From Methylocystis heyeri (GTDB lineage: Bacteria; Pseudomonadota; Alphaproteobacteria; Rhizobiales; Beijerinckiaceae), in assembly GCF_004802635.2 (NCBI RefSeq), contig NZ_CP046052.1, positions 2,232,001 through 2,296,000 of the forward strand: a stretch of DNA of 64,000 nucleotides, read 5' to 3'. The stretch's first letter is position 1, and each line of letters starts with the position of its first letter. This document shows, piece after piece, positions 19,656-27,591 of this stretch. Under the pieces are notes generated by a model. The model ran no database searches, was not told the DNA's origin, and was given only the letters and a program-made list of their open reading frames with translations. The position numbers and the translations under genes are program-made.

Positions 19656-19890
19656 GCTAGACGAATACGACCACTTTCCCCAAGACTTGTGACGTCGGGA
19701 GGAACATAAGGTCGCGGCGCCGGTTCAATGAGTAATTTCCGAATCTTGTCGGTCCGCACATCAGAGATCGATCATGCCGGCACAAAAACCTGTTGCCCAC
19801 ATTCTTTGCGGTGTTCAATTTGGCGGTCAGGCTGAACGCCGTCAGATTTGCCACCCATTTACGACAGGTTACAAATAGAAAGGCATTCTC

Positions 19891-20046
19891 ATGCTTGGAA
19901 CAATCCTCCTTGTGCTCCTCATCCTGTTGCTCTTCGGCGCACTTCCGAATTGGCCGCACAGTGCGAGTTGGGGCTATGCCCCTTCGGGGACATTGGGAAC
20001 CGTTCTGATAGTCGTCCTGATCCTCGTTCTTCTCGGCAAAATCTAG
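19891..20046 (+). CDS. DUF3309 family small membrane protein
   Basis: A 51-residue protein. It has two hydrophobic helices (TILLVLLILLLFGALP and TVLIVVLILVLLGKI) joined by the hallmark loop PNWPHSASWGYAPSGTLG, with the Trp-Pro-His-Ser and Trp-Gly-Tyr motifs of the family. An AGAAAGG sequence precedes the ATG. Function is unknown; the family is common in Rhizobiales next to other small stress-type membrane proteins, as here with DUF3096 and CsbD. Confidence 0.85.
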   Translation: MLGTILLVLLILLLFGALPNWPHSASWGYAPSGTLGTVLIVVLILVLLGKI

Positions 20047-20135
20047 GAGCGCCTATTCACTTGAAAGGCGATTGCGTCGAATCCTCATTCTGTTACGTCC
20101 ACAAAATAGAAGCTTCCAATCTGGGGAGAGAGATT

Positions 20136-20279
20136 ATGACTGTAGGCTTAGCACACCTTCAACCGATCGTATCCTTGATCGCCGGCATTTTCATCCTGAT
20201 CATGCCGCAATTGCTCAATTACATCGTGGCGATCTTTTTGATCGTCTCGGGCATACTGGGTCTCGGGCTGATCAAATGA
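20136..20279 (+). CDS. DUF3096 family small membrane protein, second copy
   Basis: A 47-residue protein from the ATG at 20136, with GGGGAGAG just upstream. It keeps the AHLQPIVSLIAGI start and the LLNYIVAIFLIVSG helix of the copy at 2563-2706, with about ten substitutions. Both copies have two predicted helices. The longer frame from 19848 overlaps the DUF3309 gene and is rejected. Confidence 0.85.
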   Translation: MTVGLAHLQPIVSLIAGIFILIMPQLLNYIVAIFLIVSGILGLGLIK

Positions 20280-20329
20280 TCAAAATTTAACGTTGCCGGA
20301 AAGAGGGGGCCGCGTTTGCCGTCAGGCGA

Positions 20330-20590
20330 CTCCCCAGGGGCTGTCAAATCACTACAAACGTCCGGTTCACAATCGGACTGGCCGAGACGCGCATCACGAC
20401 CAAGACAAGGATCATCACCCTCGGCAAGATTTCGTCTTTGCTGCAATGCATTCGAGAGGCGCCGATACATTGGCGCAAACACGACTGCTATCACGGTTCC
20501 CTAGAGTATCGCCGCGTAGAAGGGCCAAAGTATCCAGGTCAAGGCGTACCGCCAACGTCAAGGCCAAAAACGCGGTGTCTTCAATGGCGC
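20330..20590 (-). pseudogene. AI-2E family transporter remnant (N-terminal fragment)
   Basis: On the minus strand one frame gives EDTAFLALTLAV and an adjacent frame gives LTWILWPFYAAIL, a stop, then GTVIAVVFAPMYRRL and ALQQRRNLAEG. This is the N-terminus of the PerM/AI-2E (formerly UPF0118) membrane transporters, in which these segments are contiguous and reach some 350 residues. Here only about 70-90 codons remain, with one frameshift and an internal stop. Confidence 0.65.
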
Positions 20591-20824
20591 GCATCCGCAT
20601 AGTCCGAGACCGTGTGACCTCTGTATAGCGGATACTTATCGAAAGTCCGTCAGTGAAAGTTCGCTTCTTTAGAATGCGCCTGATTGCTTCGTAGGTGTTT
20701 TCCGACGCTATCCGATGCCTCTTCTTCCCGCATATAAATTTGTGGTCGAATAAGAAATCGACCGAGACAATGCCGGTCCAGTGCCGATCAATGCATTGTC
20801 ATCTTTTCCATTAGGAGACGACCC

Positions 20825-21016
20825 ATGAGCGGTACAACAGACAAGATCAAGGGCGCAGTGAATGAAGCGGCTGGCGCGGTCAAAGAGGCTGTCGGCAAGG
20901 CTGTGGGCAATCCAAACCTCGAGGTCGAGGGCGCTGGCCAAAAGCTCAAGGGCGAGGCTCAAGGGGCCGCTGGCAACGCCAAGGAAGCCGTCAAGAAGGT
21001 TATCGATAAGGTCTGA
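20825..21016 (+). CDS. CsbD family stress-response protein, second copy
   Basis: A 63-residue hydrophilic protein: TDKIKGAVNEAAGAVKEAVG at the N-terminus, the NPNLEVEGAGQKLKGEAQGA middle typical of proteobacterial CsbD, and a KEAVKKVIDKV end. TAGGAGA stands 6 bases before the ATG. It differs more from the first copy (2164-2358) than from the broken third copy at 23342, with which it shares the MSG.TD.IKG start and the VEG.GQ.LK core. Confidence 0.9.
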   Translation: MSGTTDKIKGAVNEAAGAVKEAVGKAVGNPNLEVEGAGQKLKGEAQGAAGNAKEAVKKVIDKV

Positions 21017-21620
21017 TTCGCCTTTTCGGCTCAAATAAGAAGTCGTCTTTCAAAGTGGACCGAGCAGGTCGGCTTTGAAGGGCGCTAACGAAACAGTTCT
21101 CACCGCCGTGCTTCAACTCGGCAGCGGAGAAAGCCCGAGTGTCGGTCTTGTGAGGAATCGACATCCTCCACTGCTAGAATGACAGCTTCGCCATCGGTCC
21201 GGACATAGGGGGTCGGCTTCAACATAGTCGACGACAAAGTAACGATTTCAGCCTTGGAATCTACCTGCGGCCGCTGAGAAGAAGCTTGGCCCAATCGATA
21301 TTTCCTGCAAACTCGAAGGGAGCGGCTTGTCAACCCCGCAAGGGGTGCGCGCCCAGGCGTTTGGCGGCCCCCGAGCGGCCGCTCATCGAAGTCAAACTCG
21401 GAGTGACGCACTGCTGCCGCTCGCCATTCTAATTCATCATGCTCAAGTAGTGGGATAGGCGGTCGACGCGAAGTGGTAGCACGGCGAATGGGTAGTTTCC
21501 GGGGCTAGCGCATGAAGGCGCCAGAACTAAGTTGTTTGTTCGCCTTTGGAACGCGTTGGAACGGCACAAGTCATTTTTGCTTCGGTATCGCTGCGCGAGC
21601 ATCCGTTAGGAGGAACCGAT
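21017..21620. other. Intergenic region upstream of rpoH
   Basis: About 600 bases with no gene I can support. A minus-strand frame at 21100-21411 has no recognisable signature. There is a small CCCC-GCAA-GGGG hairpin near 21333-21344. The last 100 bases should hold the rpoH promoter and its GGAGGA ribosome-binding site. Confidence 0.4.
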
Positions 21621-22583
21621 ATGTCGATGACCCTACCCATGCTTCGTCCCGAAAACGGTCTCACCCGCTATCTACTTCGAATCCGCCAGCTCCCTATGTT
21701 GGAGTTTCTCGAGGAACAGATATTGGCGCGGCGGTGGCGTGAGCACGAGGATTCGCGGGCCGCGAACGAACTCATTGCCTCGCATCTGCGCCTCGTCGTC
21801 AAAATCGCCTTCGGCTATCGCGGCTATGGCCTCCCGGTCAGCGAACTCATTTCGGAAGGCAATTTCGGACTCATGCAAGCGGTCAAACGATTCGAGCCCG
21901 AGCGCGACGTTCGCCTCTCAACCTACGCGCCGGGTTGGATTCGGGCGTCGATTCAAGAATACGTCCTGAGGTCCTGGTCTCTGGTGAGGACGGGTTCCAG
22001 CTCAAACATGAAGAAGCTGCTTTTAAACCTCCGTTACGCGAAGAGCCGCCTTTCAGCTTATGAGGAAGGCGACCTCAGACTGGAAGATGTCGCAATGATT
22101 GCCATCCGCCTTGGGGTTCGTCAGAAGGACGTCATAGAGATGAACCGGCGTATCGGAGGCGACAACACGCTCAATGCCCTGATCGCCAAGGAAGACGAGG
22201 GAGGTGTTGAATGGCAAGACTGGCCGGTCGACGCCTGTGATGATCAAGAGACGGTGCTTGTCGACCACGAAGAGGGTGGCAATCGACAAATGACGCTGCG
22301 GACCGCGCTTGAGGTTTTGAATCCGCGAGAACGTCGAATTCTCGAAGCCCGCAGACTTACTGATAATCCCGTGACGCTCACAGCTCTAGCCGCCGAATTT
22401 GGTGTGTCGCGCGAGCGCATCCGACAGATCGAGGTGCACGCCCTCGGAAAGGTTCAGCGGGAGGTTCGCGCGGGCGTGGCACACATCGATGAGCGGGCCG
22501 CCGAAGCGCACGCAATGTGGTTTGTCATCATCGAAGACGCACAGGGTGAGCACACGAGGACTCAAAGGCGGCTTCGCCATTAG
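21621..22583 (+). CDS. rpoH: RNA polymerase sigma-32 factor
   Basis: A 320-residue group 3 sigma factor of the RpoH type. The ATG at 21621 is preceded by an excellent TAGGAGGA site. Visible regions: the GLTRYLLRIRQLPMLE start, region 2 with AFGYRGYGLPVSELISEGN and QAVKRFEPERDVRLSTYA then IRASIQEYVLRSWSLV (core and -10 recognition), the RpoH box around KKLLLNLRYAKSRL, and region 4.2 (LAAEFGVSRERIRQIE) for the -35 element. In region 2.3 the usual AMWW reads APGW and the protein has about 25 extra C-terminal residues, so it is a divergent paralogue. It directs core polymerase to heat or stress promoters. Confidence 0.92.
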   Translation: MSMTLPMLRPENGLTRYLLRIRQLPMLEFLEEQILARRWREHEDSRAANELIASHLRLVVKIAFGYRGYGLPVSELISEGNFGLMQAVKRFEPERDVRLSTYAPGWIRASIQEYVLRSWSLVRTGSSSNMKKLLLNLRYAKSRLSAYEEGDLRLEDVAMIAIRLGVRQKDVIEMNRRIGGDNTLNALIAKEDEGGVEWQDWPVDACDDQETVLVDHEEGGNRQMTLRTALEVLNPRERRILEARRLTDNPVTLTALAAEFGVSRERIRQIEVHALGKVQREVRAGVAHIDERAAEAHAMWFVIIEDAQGEHTRTQRRLRH

Positions 22584-22850
22584 CGGTCTGGCGAAAACGT
22601 AGCAATTCGGATAGGTATCCCTCGATTTGAGGCACTGAACGCTACCCTGGGCCGAAGCTATCGTCGTTTCCCCGAGCGTTACGATTGCTGTTCCTCAGCG
22701 CAAGGCAACGCTGCAAGACCAGCCCAACGGCCTCTGGCCTGAGTCTCCAGGAACGACTTCGCAATCCATAGAGTTGATGTCCGTGGCTGAAAGCCGGTGA
22801 TATCCGCACTGCGCACGGCCAATTGCCTGTGCTTGTCAGAGGAGAGTAAA

Positions 22851-23297
22851 ATGGGCCTTTTGGATTTTATAACCGGGAAGAGTAAAGCTCCGCCCGCCGC
22901 AACAGGCCGCGTCACCACGGTTACTGCCGAAGATCTTAAGAAAGAAATCGCCAAGCTGGGCCTCGACGCATCCAAGATCGACATTAAGGTCGACGGGGAC
23001 AGGGTGTCACTCAGCGGCAGCGCACTAACGGCGGCAGATGTGGATAAGATTGTTCTCGCCGTCGATACCGCTAAGGGGGTTGCTAAGGTTGAGAACAGCA
23101 TTGTCGCTGTAAACGCCGACGCCGAATCTAAGTTCTATACCGTGCAACGAGGGGACACGCTCTGGAAGATAGCTGAATCGCATTATGGCCACGGCAAAGG
23201 GTCGAAGTATAAAGAGATCTTTGATGCGAATAAACCATTACTGAAGGACCCCGATAAAATTTCCCCCGGTCAAAGACTTCGCATCCCAAAGCTCTAG
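22851..23297 (+). CDS. kbp: Kbp/YgaU-like BON-LysM protein
   Basis: A 148-residue protein with the same length and order as E. coli Kbp (YgaU): MGLLDFITG start, BON domain (about 28-88, with KIDIKVDGDRVSLSG and AKGVAKVENSI), and a C-terminal LysM domain (95-148, FYTVQRGDTLWKIAESHYG through PGQRLRIPKL). E. coli Kbp is a cytoplasmic K+-binding protein made under osmotic stress; no signal peptide is present here either. The ATG at 22851 follows AGAGGAGAG. It sits directly after rpoH and before a broken csbD, which supports a stress role. Confidence 0.9.
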   Translation: MGLLDFITGKSKAPPAATGRVTTVTAEDLKKEIAKLGLDASKIDIKVDGDRVSLSGSALTAADVDKIVLAVDTAKGVAKVENSIVAVNADAESKFYTVQRGDTLWKIAESHYGHGKGSKYKEIFDANKPLLKDPDKISPGQRLRIPKL

Positions 23298-23341
23298 GCG
23301 TTGGCGATTTTACATCGCGGCCAATCACCGAGGAGCCAATC

Positions 23342-23529
23342 ATGAGCGGCAGAACCGATAATATCAAAGGCCCGGCTAACGAAGTCACGGGAGCAATCAG
23401 CGGGGCGTTGGCCGCGCGGTAGGCAATCCGAGCCTTTAGGTCGAAGGCGTCGGGCAGGAGCTCAAGGTCGAAGCCCAAGAGATGGTCGGCATGGCCAAGG
23501 ACGCCGTCAAGAGGCTTATCGACAAGGCG
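23342..23529 (+). pseudogene. csbD remnant, third copy
   Basis: An ATG at 23342 after a GAGGAG site starts like CsbD (MSGRTDNIKGPANEVTGAIS) but runs into TAG after 27 codons. Shifting one frame restores VGNPSL, an internal TAG, then VEGVGQELKVEAQEMVGMAK and DAVKRLIDKA, so the whole gene is there with one frameshift and one nonsense codon. It is closest to the copy at 20825-21016. Confidence 0.85.
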
Positions 23530-23674
23530 TGGGGTTCTCATTGCCCCGATCGAGACGGCCTCTTGCCGCCCCGCAATCGCGCTGCGGATGCGTGCCGAGC
23601 GTAACCGGCAGTCCCCATCGGGCGGAAGCTTGCAGTCTCAGTAACGGCCCCGCTCTGTTGGGCGGAAGATCTAC

Positions 23675-23883
23675 TGACCTCCCTAGCCGCGAACTCATGT
23701 TATCCACTTCGCGACGTTTAGCCCTCAGATCTTTGACTACCGTCTCGAACCCATCACCAATGCCCTCCGGTTGTGGATCATAGTCCAGCCTCGCGCGCAG
23801 ACGCCATGGTTTGAAGAATACCACGTCGCATAAGTGGAAAACCGAACTTTACCAGCAGGATCGAAATGCTTGGCTATCCGGCG
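23675..23883 (-). pseudogene. rpoH remnant, middle section, inverted
   Basis: The minus strand encodes RIAKHFDPAGKVRFSTYATW at 23883-23824, an unmistakable sigma region 2.2-2.4 (RpoH reads KRFDP...RLSTYAMWW), followed after frame changes by AKRREVDNMSSRLGR near 23680-23720, which matches the DVIEMNRRLGG of region 3. It has no continuous reading frame. The part that should follow it is on the opposite strand at 23946-24165. Confidence 0.65.
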
Positions 23884-23945
23884 GCGACCATTCGTCGAAC
23901 ACGCCTCTCCTTGACCACGACTCTGGCGCATTATTGCAACGGATA

Positions 23946-24165
23946 GATTGTCTGGTCGATGATCGACCACGACGGGCCAATGTAGCGGAGGAAGCGATCG
24001 ACACCGACAGACGTGCGCGGTGGCCGAATGACGCTCTCGCGGTTCTCAAGGAGCGCAAATTGCGGATTGTGCGCGAACGTCGCTTGGGTGAAAGCCTCAT
24101 CACGTTAGAGTCTATGGGCAAGCGGCTAGGATTTCCAAGGAGCGCCTTCGTCAAACCGAACGTCA
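23946..24165 (+). pseudogene. rpoH remnant, C-terminal section
   Basis: Within a 139-codon plus-strand frame (23811-24230), the stretch DCLVDDRPRRANVAEEAIDT, DALAVLKERKLRIVRERRLG and ESLITLESMGKRLGF follows the RpoH C-terminal third (WLVDD..., ALAVLNERERRI, DPITLEELAAEFG). The key SRERIRQIE recognition helix is degraded to PRSAFVKPN. No start codon or N-terminal region belongs to it, so it is a decayed second rpoH. Confidence 0.72.
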
Positions 24166-24226
24166 CGCGCCCCCCCTCGCGTCACCGTGGCGGCAGATCA
24201 ATCGTCAATGGACATGGATTACGACA

Positions 24227-24784
24227 ATGATGGAAACACTATCGCGAGCGACTTTTGCAGTGGCGAGCGTGACCCTGATGCTCTTGGCTTTGGCGCTCGT
24301 TGGCTTTGGAGCGTTCGAACTCGTCTCAGCGCTGAGCCAAAACTGGCACGAAGGCGGCGATGCGCTACTCAGGGCGATCGGCTACGTCGTTATTGCCCTG
24401 GCTGTCTTCGACGTCGCCAAATATTTTGTCGAGGAAGAGGTTATCCGCAGTCGCTCGCTCGTCACGACGTCAGATGTGCGTCGCAGTCTCACGAAATTCA
24501 TCTCCACAATCGCCATCGCGGTGTTCATTGAGGGATTGGTCATAGTGTTTCAGGTCAGCAAGCACGACGTAGAAAAGATGCTATATCCGACCGGACTTCT
24601 CGCGACTGCGATACTCATCGTTCTCGGGCTGGGAGCCTACCAACGGCTAAACGTCGAGGTCGAGCGTCAGGTCGACCGCAAAGACGACGCCGAACAATTC
24701 ACTGCGAAGCTCGGCGCCGCAGCAGAGAGCACCAGCGACAATTCGGTACATCACTCATGTCGGATTGAGAGCGAAGGAATATAA
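24227..24784 (+). CDS. Multi-pass inner-membrane protein of unknown function
   Basis: A 185-residue protein with four hydrophobic helices (about 10-34, 46-66, 90-110, 120-140), a short cytoplasmic loop containing VEEEVIRSRSL, and a polar C-terminal tail. The layout (four helices, under 200 residues) resembles the PsiE-type phosphate-starvation membrane proteins, but I could not see a decisive motif, so that is only a possibility. Two adjacent ATGs at 24227 and 24230 may serve as the start. Confidence 0.65.
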   Translation: MMETLSRATFAVASVTLMLLALALVGFGAFELVSALSQNWHEGGDALLRAIGYVVIALAVFDVAKYFVEEEVIRSRSLVTTSDVRRSLTKFISTIAIAVFIEGLVIVFQVSKHDVEKMLYPTGLLATAILIVLGLGAYQRLNVEVERQVDRKDDAEQFTAKLGAAAESTSDNSVHHSCRIESEGI

Positions 24785-24923
24785 TTCGCGTCGGGGATCC
24801 AGGGCGGAACCAGCCTGTCAGAGAACGTTCTCTCGCCTGCCGATGAACATCGGAAAGCCGGGCTATCCATGACCGAGAAAAGAAGCCGCTCGGGCTCCAC
24901 CCGCACCGTCGCCGCTGCATCCG

Positions 24924-26045
24924 TCACGCAGTCCTAGACCTAGCTGAGGGGGCGTCTCTCATCCGATCCGACGCTGTCGCCATCATATCTTTCGGAAACG
25001 CGATGATCGCCTCGTCCTGCGCAACAGCCTCCCGATTTTCTATCGCCAGATCGAGCGCGGCGACCCGCCGCGCCGAAGCCGACCAATTGGCGATGCTCAA
25101 GGCGTTGTCGGCCAGCCAGTTCAACGAAAGCTGTACCTGAACAAAAGCGGCCGCCGCTTGCATCAGGTCGCCGAGCGTCAGATCACCCGCCAGATATTTC
25201 GGCGCGCCGAGCAGGAGCGGAACGGCCGGCGCGAAGAGACCGTTCGCGCTCGTCAGGAAGACAATTCGCGTCTGTCCCTTGATGACGAAGGCCCATTGCT
25301 TTGCGAGACAAGCGAGACGTCCACGAAAATCCGGGGGCGGGCCGAGTTGGTCGCGGGAATCGTCGCTTTTTTCGAGATCGTCTCTCACCTTGGTCAGCGC
25401 ATAACGGAAGTGGCCTTCGGCGGCAGCCTTGTCTTCGACGCTCATGACGAGCGGGCGTCCCAGTATCCACATGCCCAGCGACGTCATGACGGTATAGAGC
25501 ACGACGGCGATAACGAGGAAGCCCGGCACGGTGACGCCGAATATTTCGAACGATCCGCCTACTTGCCAAAGCACGACGATGAAAGAGATCGATACGAGAA
25601 AGATATTGATCACGCCGCCTGCGAGATCGACGAACAATTCTACCGCCTGGCGGCCGTCATCGGCAATGCGCGCCTCCGGATTGTCGAGCGAATGCGAAAT
25701 CGCCTGTTCACGGCTCGGACCTCTTTGCAGCCAACGTTCAACGAGATTTGCCGTCAGCCAGAGGCGCCAGCCGATTTGAAGTCGCATACGGCATTGTAAA
25801 GTCGCAATAGCGGCGACAGCGGTCACCGCGCCGAGGACCGCGAGTTGGACAATGCATTGAATGATGCCGTCGGGCTCGCGCGTTTGCAGCGCATCGAAGA
25901 AGCTTTTACTCCATCGGTTCACGGCAAGCGCCACCAACGTATTGAAGATCAAGCAAGCCAGAAAACCGATTGAGAGCGTCCACGCCTTCGCGCGGAGGCG
26001 GCCACGCCAAAAACCGAATGCGAGCAAAATGAACCGATGGATCAA
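24924..26045 (-). CDS. YddA/SbmA-like ABC transporter membrane domain lacking the ATPase
   Basis: A 373-residue membrane protein of the SbmA/BacA-YddA superfamily. Signs: the N-terminal helix and FWRGRLRAKAW segment, WRLWLTANLVERWLQRG, the family hallmark NPEARIADDGRQAVELFVDL, an EDKAAAEGHFRYALTKVRDD loop, and the QAAAAFVQVQLSLNWLADN helix. YddA-type proteins normally continue for another 180-200 residues with a nucleotide-binding domain. Here the protein stops with a short basic tail, and no Walker A motif follows in the next 140 bases. It is either a 3'-truncated gene or an SbmA-like exception. Substrate unknown; SbmA/BacA relatives import peptides. Confidence 0.75.
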   Translation of the reverse strand: MIHRFILLAFGFWRGRLRAKAWTLSIGFLACLIFNTLVALAVNRWSKSFFDALQTREPDGIIQCIVQLAVLGAVTAVAAIATLQCRMRLQIGWRLWLTANLVERWLQRGPSREQAISHSLDNPEARIADDGRQAVELFVDLAGGVINIFLVSISFIVVLWQVGGSFEIFGVTVPGFLVIAVVLYTVMTSLGMWILGRPLVMSVEDKAAAEGHFRYALTKVRDDLEKSDDSRDQLGPPPDFRGRLACLAKQWAFVIKGQTRIVFLTSANGLFAPAVPLLLGAPKYLAGDLTLGDLMQAAAAFVQVQLSLNWLADNALSIANWSASARRVAALDLAIENREAVAQDEAIIAFPKDMMATASDRMRDAPSARSRTA

Positions 26046-26462
26046 AACGACGCCCTCCGAACGCGAGCCGATGTGCTATCGCCATAGTCGGGGCAGAGGC
26101 CTCGCTATGGAAGGTTCGGAAACTAATCAGGCAAGTGGATTTGCAAGCGGCTGCTCGCGGACCCTCTCACGTAGGGAAGTCGGGTAGAATCCGAGCCTGT
26201 CGTGCAGTTTGCGCCCGCCGAATATGAGTTCGAAGTCGGATAGCATTAAGGATACCCGTATGAAACTGCTTCTGATCTCCATTCGACGATGCGATCGGTT
26301 TGACGCTGTGATGGTTTTTCCCTGACGGCCGTACGCGGGGCTGTCGATCGGCACAAAATCGGCGGCTTGTGGCGCCCCTATCTCGCGTCCGATTCGAAAT
26401 GCCGCAGCTTTCTCTTCGGCGCTTCTTTCGCCAAACCGGCGCCCACTTTGGCGGGAAGCGCT
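26046..26462. other. Intergenic region next to the insertion-sequence remnants
   Basis: About 400 bases upstream of the transporter-like gene. A 75-codon minus-strand frame (26127-26354) and a tiny plus-strand frame from 26262 have no recognisable signature. Confidence 0.35.
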
Positions 26463-26696
26463 TTATCCCACGCTTGTCCGCCGTGTTTGCGGCGCGGCGC
26501 GCACGCGGGTCCAGTCCATGCCCTCAACCAACGCCATGAGTCGCGGCGCAGACAGGGGGACCATCCCCGTCACAAGCTTCGGCCAATGGAACCGGTCTTG
26601 CTCAAGCCGCTTGGCGAACACGCAAGGCCCGTGCCATCCCACCAAGCGATCTTCACCCGCGAACAGCGCGCCGCCGAAAGGGTCGGCCCCGGCGTT
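26463..26696 (-). mobile_element. IS66 family TnpB (Orf2) fragment
   Basis: The last 75 codons of an IS66 accessory protein TnpB: GADPFGGALFAGEDRLV, then GWHGPCVFAKRLEQDRFHWP, LSAPRLMALVEGMDW. In intact TnpB these read NPFSGxxFVFRGRRGDR, DGxGLCLFAKRLEKGRFxWP and LTPAQLAMLLEGIDW; about five codons are deleted in the middle. The N-terminal half is gone and the neighbouring base belongs to an IS110 fragment. Confidence 0.75.
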
Positions 26697-26698
26697 GG

Positions 26699-27130
26699 CG
26701 CGAAAGCGACTGCTCGGGAAGCTGCGCGACGTCGAGCTCAGCATTCGTGGAATTTTGCGCGGGGTCGGGTTGAAGATGGGCGTCGTGACGCGCAGGAGCT
26801 TCGAAGAACGAGCGCGGGAGCTATCCGCGGTCAAGCGATGCTCGAAACTGTCGTCGGAGCGATGCTTGTCGCGCGCGCGGCTCTGAAAACGGAATACAGC
26901 AAGCTGCGCAAAACCATTCTGGAGATCGTGCACGACGACAAGATTTGCCGGCGTTTGATGAGCGTTCCGTGCGTCTGTCCTTTCGTGGCGATCACGTTCA
27001 AGACGGCAGTGGATGACCCGACACGCATTTCGAAATCAAAAGCGGTTGGACCGTTGTTCGGACTGACGTCGAAAGAAATACCGATCGGGCGAAACCGACG
27101 TGACAGGGGGAATAAGCGTGTTGGTGCCTT
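26699..27130 (+). mobile_element. IS110 family transposase, C-terminal half, frameshifted
   Basis: Plus-strand frames encode LLGKLRDVELSIRGILRGVG and LKMGVVTRRSFEERAREL (26701-26830), then in another frame AMLETVVGAMLVARAALKTE, RRLMSVPCVCPFVAITFKTA and DDPTRISKSKAVGPLFGLT, the transposase IS116/IS110/IS902 domain. The usual PGVGP motif is changed to PCVCP and the tail is frameshifted, so it is inactive. Confidence 0.8.
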
Positions 27131-27376
27131 GACGTGTCGGGTCTCCAAGAGAACCGCCTCGAAGCCGGCCTGCGCCAGCCCGGCGTAAAGCCATTGCGAC
27201 AGCGGCCCGGCTTCGAGCCCGATCCAAGCCACCGGAAAGCCCAGGCGCTTGAAAAAGGCGTCGAGCGCATCGGGATCGCTCGCAATTTTCGCTTCCCTCA
27301 AGATCTTTCCTTTCGCATGCACAATGCAAACGCTCGAGAATTCCAAAGACACGTCAATCCCCGCATAATGGTCCAC
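27128..27376 (-). mobile_element. IS110 family transposase, N-terminal half, inverted
   Basis: The minus strand encodes the DEDD N-terminal domain of an IS110 transposase: HYAGIDVSLEFSSVCIVHAK, ASDPDALDAFFKRLG, WIGLEAGPLSQWLYAGL and FEAVLLETRHVKA. It meets the C-terminal half tail to tail at about 27130; the roughly 45 residues that should join them are missing. An inversion within one element, or two elements fused, explains this. Confidence 0.8.
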
Positions 27377-27591
27377 GGCTATCCTCCGCCCCTGATGCTT
27401 CGGGCCGGTGCGCAACCAGGCCCCCGTTTCGCCGTCATACGGGGGATAGCCACTGCCTTGGCCGGAGGCCCAGGGGGTCACTACGGAAGCGTAGGATTTT
27501 AGGAAGATTCGCTGTTGACCCTTATTCGCCGACATTTCATACGCCGCTAAGTATGTCATGGATGCTATCGGCCTCCGAGAAGAGTGCATAG

